From NCBI GenBank assembly GCA_028718225.1, contig JAQUMI010000008.1, positions 1 through 40,458 on the forward strand: DNA of 40,458 nucleotides. The letters run 5' to 3'. The position numbers were made by a program, and so were the translations under genes. A model generated the notes under the pieces. The model had not been told where the DNA came from. It ran no database searches and saw only the letters and a list, made by a program, of their open reading frames with translations. Positions 12,201 to 18,200 of this stretch are shown in pieces (within the stretch, counting starts at the first letter, position 1; each line of letters starts with the position of its first letter). Origin of the DNA: Candidatus Omnitrophota bacterium (GTDB lineage: Bacteria; Omnitrophota; Gorgyraeia; Gygaellales; Profunditerraquicolaceae).

Positions 12201-15200
12201 AGAAAGAGCCAAGCGCCGAGGGGATATTATTAGTTTAGCTAGGATAGAGCGTTATTATCAAAACGTCGAGCCGCGTATTAGCATGGAATCTAATTCCATC
12301 AGCGCCGGCTCTCCGTTAGCGAAGAACCATATGGCCAGTCCCCTTTATAAGATGCAGGAGCAGGCATTTACCGGTAGATTATCCAGCTCTCCGGCGGTTC
12401 AAGATTCGGCATTAATGCCGATGAAGTCTTTTTTTGTGAATGCCAGAGTATGGAGCGAACTACCCGATTACTTTACCGAGATAATCACAAGGTCAATAAG
12501 CTGGGCAGAGGGAGATATTTATCCTTATGGTATAAGGGGGAGAAGGACCGCGGTATTTCCTTTAAAGCGCCCTGTTGAATGCAGCAACGGTAAAATTATC
12601 CGGGCCCTGGAGATCAAAGGCATCTTATTTAAAGAAGGAGACTCAGTCAGTCATCCTTTGAAAGAATTATACCGGGTTTTCAAGGTCCCGGAATTGGATG
12701 CGCAGGGTCAGATAATCCTTCGTGATTCAACAGATTTAAAGGGCGGCTTGGCGTATAGAGCTTCCGTCAACGAATACCGGATACTAAAGGAACTTAACGG
12801 CAGAGTCGACAATGACTATGCTTATCCTGTCGGTTACGGCCAATACCGTGATTACCGGAATAAAGATGAGGCTTTTGGGTTTTTCATAAGGGGGGTGAGC
12901 CAATATCCCGGAGAGCGGATATGGGATCTTTTAAGGAGAAGGCACGGGAGCAATCTTTACAATAGTATTTCTTTATGGAGGAAGTACTCCGGTTTATTGG
13001 AAAAGTACGGTTTAGCCCTGCGCGATTTTCATGACGCCGGTTTCTTTCATAATTATCCGCATTTAGGGAATATCTCCTGGAATAGGGAGAGGGAGAGGAT
13101 AATCTTTCACGATTTTGAAACCTGCTTGAGCATAAAAGACGAAGCCCGCGAAAGAAAGGTCAGCTACCGCCTGATGGATTTATTTTCCGCCTATGCCCAC
13201 TTCCTGAATTTTGCTTTTGGCAAACACGAGAATTTTCAGGATTTGTTTTCTTTGGACAGCAGGTTAAGCGCACGCCAAAACCCTTTTATTCCTTTCTTTA
13301 AGGGGTACTTTAACAGTGCGGAAGCAGATTTGCATTCTTTATCCCCGCAGGTTATTGACGGATTCTTCTCCGCAATGATCGAGCCGGTTACAGAAATAGA
13401 TAATGAGATTATCCGGATGCTCTTGGACAGCGAAGTTCCGGGGCAGGATACCGGCAGCAGCCTTTCTTCTAAGGCAAGCTCACCTTTAAATAACCTCCTT
13501 CAAAAAACAATTTCAGTACTGTGCGGGGATTCGGAGGTTAGGCCGGAGCTTTTCCGTTTTATAGAGGAAATTCGCCGCCAGGCACTTGTTCTTCTTTTTG
13601 CCGGTTCTGATATGCGGGAGAATAATGCGTTAGTAGATTATAAATGCCGGGAGCATGATAATTATGATAGTTTATATAGCGAGATAAAACCATTTATCAG
13701 GTTTATCTCCGTTACTCCACTGTATAGCAATATTCTGTGCTTTTTGGCCTGTACCCTAGAGAATTTGAACTGGCATGTGAGGGACGGATTAGCCTTGATA
13801 GTAGTGTATTTTACCAAGGATATGTGGATAATTTCAGTAAACGACAACGGAAGAGGTTTTCGCGATAAAAAAGGGCGGCCGGTGAGAACCGATGAAGTCA
13901 TAAAATGGAAGAAAAGTCTGGGGAAAAACGGCCGAGAAGGCAAGGGACTTACCGTAGCAGCAGGGAGGGAAGCCGACTTAACGGTTATCTCTCAACCCCG
14001 GGAAAGTTCAGTAATAGCTAAGCTGCCATTTATCCTGCATCCTAAGTGCCGCTCTGTATTTAAGATTGAAAATGATCGCAGAAGGGGAACGAGTATAACC
14101 GGTTATTTTTATAGGGGGTTACTTACTCCGGATAAGCAGGAGTGGAAAGAAGAAACTATCGGCCGCCTTGAAGCGGATTTAAAACAGGGGATTTATTCGC
14201 CGATAATTTCCAGTTCGCCGCTAAAAAAGGACCCTAATCAGCAACTTTACCGAAAGGCTATTTTTTATCTTAGGTTTAGAAATGTCGCTGAGGCGAGCAG
14301 GGCGGCTTTGGAATTGGCGTATAAGGATCCAAAATTAGCCTACGATTTTTACTTGAGGTTTATAAGGTTGAATAAACCGGGAGTTTTGGAAGAAGTCCAT
14401 AAAGGCGCTCTAAGGTTGTTGATCGCTTATGATGTTTTGGGGAATGAACTTTTTAAGGAGTTGGCTAGGGTCCGGAACCGTTCCAGTTCTCCGGTTAAAA
14501 TTGGCCGGAAGCATATAGTTGAGATCTGCGGGGCAAGGTTGAAATTGATCCCTTACGGAGATTTTGCTAATGCAAGGGTAGAAATACGCACCGGCGACGG
14601 TAGGGAGGTAGGATTTATATATGGAGTTGGGGAATTTTGTTCTGACGGCCTCAAGAGGTTTGGCCTGAGGGGTATGAAATTAGAAGCGGATTTTAGAGGT
14701 ACGAATCTATCCCTGGGATTAATCAGGGAGTTTATGAAGATTTTTCCCGCAGACTGGATGCATAGAAACCACAATCCTTTGTTAAGTATCATATTCAAGG
14801 AGCATTTTGGATTTGGCCCGGTTAATCCTGATTTTCGCAACCGGGTATATGTTGGCAGGCCAGATGAAAATAAGATCATTCCGCTATTTTTCCCTTACCA
14901 TCAAGAGCCGCAGAAGGCAATTCCGGATAATGGATTGAATTTAGGATTTAAAATAACCAGTACAACCCCTCATCCCTATACGAAAACTTATATTATGACA
15001 GAATATACAGGCTGCGGGAGTTTGCCGGCGGGGGCACTGGTGAGGACTTATAGTTCTGCCGCCTCCTCGCCGTTATATAATAAAAATTTTGAATTAACTC
15101 AAACTAATTTTACTTTAGATAAGGCGTATTCATTATTACGAGAGTGTAAATTTAGCGGAGATTATGATTTAGTATATTCCAGGGCATTATTACGTGAGAT

Positions 15201-18200
15201 TTTAAACTATCCCATTGAAAAAATTATGGTAGTAGGTATGGGATTGAGATATTTACCGTTATTATTGGCTATGGTAGGTAAACAGGTAGTTTTTGTAAAT
15301 AAAGATATAGCACGTCTAAATATTGTGCAGAATGATGCGCGTACAATAAATGCACTTTTAAAAGAGCCAAGGAAAAAATTGCGCATAGAATTTATTCAGG
15401 GTGAGATAGGTTCTTTGGACATAAAAGCCAATAATTTAGAACCAGAAAGTTTTGACCTAGTTACATTCGTTGATTTGATTGGCGGTATCCCTCAAGGAAA
15501 TCCCAGAGATTGGCTTTTAAAGGCCAAAGTATTGCTTAAGCCAGAAGGCTATCTGGTTATTGATGAAGATAAGGCCAGGGAAGGCCAAAGTAGCCTCATT
15601 GATTACTTTTCTGATATTTTTCCTGAATATGAACAGCTAGCAGGGGGAGCTTACCTTAAAGGGGCATGGAATGGAGAACGCAGTAAGAACCGTTTCCTTA
15701 AAATTAAATCATCTATCGGCGCGCCCAAGAGATTATTTGAGGCAGGTTCTTCTTCCCCTGTTTTTTCTTTAAGCTCGGTAATACTATCTGAATTGAAATA
15801 TTGGATGGACAATTATCCGCCGCTAATTAAAAATAAAAAAGCCACTAAATATAATGAATGGGAACCGACCTGTGATGAACCATCAGGGCTAATAGAGCCG
15901 CTGCCGGTTTTAAAAAGACGCCCGCTGAACTATGCTGGTAATGGAGATAAAGGAGAAAAACCTAACTGGAAGACACTAGAAGTAAAAAATTATTTTACTG
16001 TGCAATTTCCCAGTAGAAAAGCCCAAGGGATAATATATCGGGAAATAAAACTCGGCAATAAAGCAGCCCTACGCATGTTTATAGATATAGGATTAGCAAG
16101 AATAGCAGCTCTAGCGGTTAGCTTTATAAAAAGCCTCCCCCGCAAAATAATTCAAGATGAAGATTGCTATGCTGGCGCCCTTGATATCATTCAACATCCT
16201 TTAATTTACAGGTATGTGAGGGATTTAGCGGTAGCTTTTAATTATTTTCCAGATAACGGTACTTTTGAAGGGTTTATCGAAGAGTATTGGAAAAATTTCT
16301 GGCGTAAGGAAATGGCGTGCGAATTAAATAACGGGATTATTCCAGTCCCCCATAATTTTTATCAGCGTAGACACAAAGTAGTAGAGGCAGCACGGGTTTT
16401 AGAAGAATCAGGCCTGTGGGCGAGTTATGAAAGAATCAGCCAGGTATCCGGTATGGATCTGGATAGTGTTCACGCTATGATTGGCGGTTGCCCTCTTGAT
16501 GGAAATATAGTATCTTTTGAGACACCTATCTCTGATAATAGGGAAGAGAGTTTTACATTAGAAGATACTATCGGGTTCGAACCGAATAGCTGGACAGGGA
16601 AATTGACCGTTCTTATAAATTATCTAACTGAGAGAATGAAAAAATGCAGGGTAGGATGGCAGCAACAAATTGTATTTATATACTATCAAATCTTGAAATA
16701 TGGGTGGGCTGAAACCAATGAAGAGTTAGCCAAGAGGGGCTTTACTCCAAAAAATAATCGTAAGCGTATTCACCAAATGGCGCAGGAAGCTGTCAAAAAG
16801 TCCGGATTAAATGCGGAAGTGCTAGAAAAAATTCAAGATGAATTAGGTATAGGCAGTTCTTCTTCGCCGGCAGAACAAAATATCTCTACTCCTTACGTTT
16901 TTTCTATGTCAGCGATTAATCAGAATTATAGGTATACCTTTGATAACTCTATTTATACAATTGCTTTAAGTTTTAGGATACCTCCTTCCCAGATTTTATT
17001 AGCTTTACCGTTTCGGATGAGAATGAACTGGCGTAAAGAAGAGAAACAGTTTATGAAGATCGAGAAGGTATTAGGACGGTTTAATTGTTCGGGCCTGGAA
17101 GAGTTACTTGAGCGCGCATCGGAAATAAGAATAAAAGCTACAAGAGAAGGGTGGAAGGAAACGCAAAAATTGCTTATGTCATTATTCCCTTTTTTACCTA
17201 AAGAAGAGAGAGAACCTAAGTTGGATTTTGTCCCTGAATTTGACTGTAATGAACTTTTTATATTAAACCGGAGCGTTGCTTCTCTGTCTAATCCTGTCTG
17301 TACATCGGGAGATTTTCAAACTACAGACCCTTTTAGCCACGCTAAGGATAATTTTACCTATATAGTGAAAGTATTGCAACTGGAAAGGTTGTTGCATAAT
17401 AATAATGTAGAGGTAAACGCTCTGATTATTTTTTGCGATAATTATTTTACAGAAGCATTGCATTCGTTGATCCGGAAAAATGAGCAGAAGATAAAAATAC
17501 TGCGATATGCCAGGGATCGTGGTTTGCCGATTGTTCTGATACCTTCGCGTCTTTGTGATGATCCAGGGCTCTATGAATATACCAAACAAGCTGAAAAATG
17601 TATCGACGGGTATTCTTATCGTCGGGAGGGGCTGTTAATTCCTTCCAGCTCGCCGTTGCTTAAAGGGCGCAGCCCGATGACAGATAAAAATAACGTTTCT
17701 TTTTTATCAGGAGTATTTTTAGGGGAACTGGGGGTGATCTCTTCGGGTTATGCAGAGTTGAATAGTGTGGTTATTCGGATTTTGAAAAAGCTTAGCGGCC
17801 AGTATTCTTATACCCGGGTTCATTCTGAACGGGTGGCACAATATAGTTTGCTTTTGGCTGAAGAGTTGGCGCAAAAAAAGAATGGTCCGTTTGATTGGGC
17901 AGACTTCCTCTTGAACGCCTATCTTGCCGGGCTCCTGCATGATATTGGTAAGGTTAACATTCCTAAAAAGATTATTAATGGTAAAGCTGGCCTCAATGAA
18001 AAGGAGCTTATCAAAATAAAAACCCATGTTTCTGGAAGTGTCAGGATCCTTAAAAAATATCCTATTTTCCCAAGAGAGGTGATAGACGGCGTCCGGTTCC
18101 ATCATCAGAGATGGAACGGGCAAGGTTACCCATATCAGTTAACCGGAGAGAACATTCCATTAATAGCTTCTATTGTTTCTGTGGCAGACGTATTTGATGC

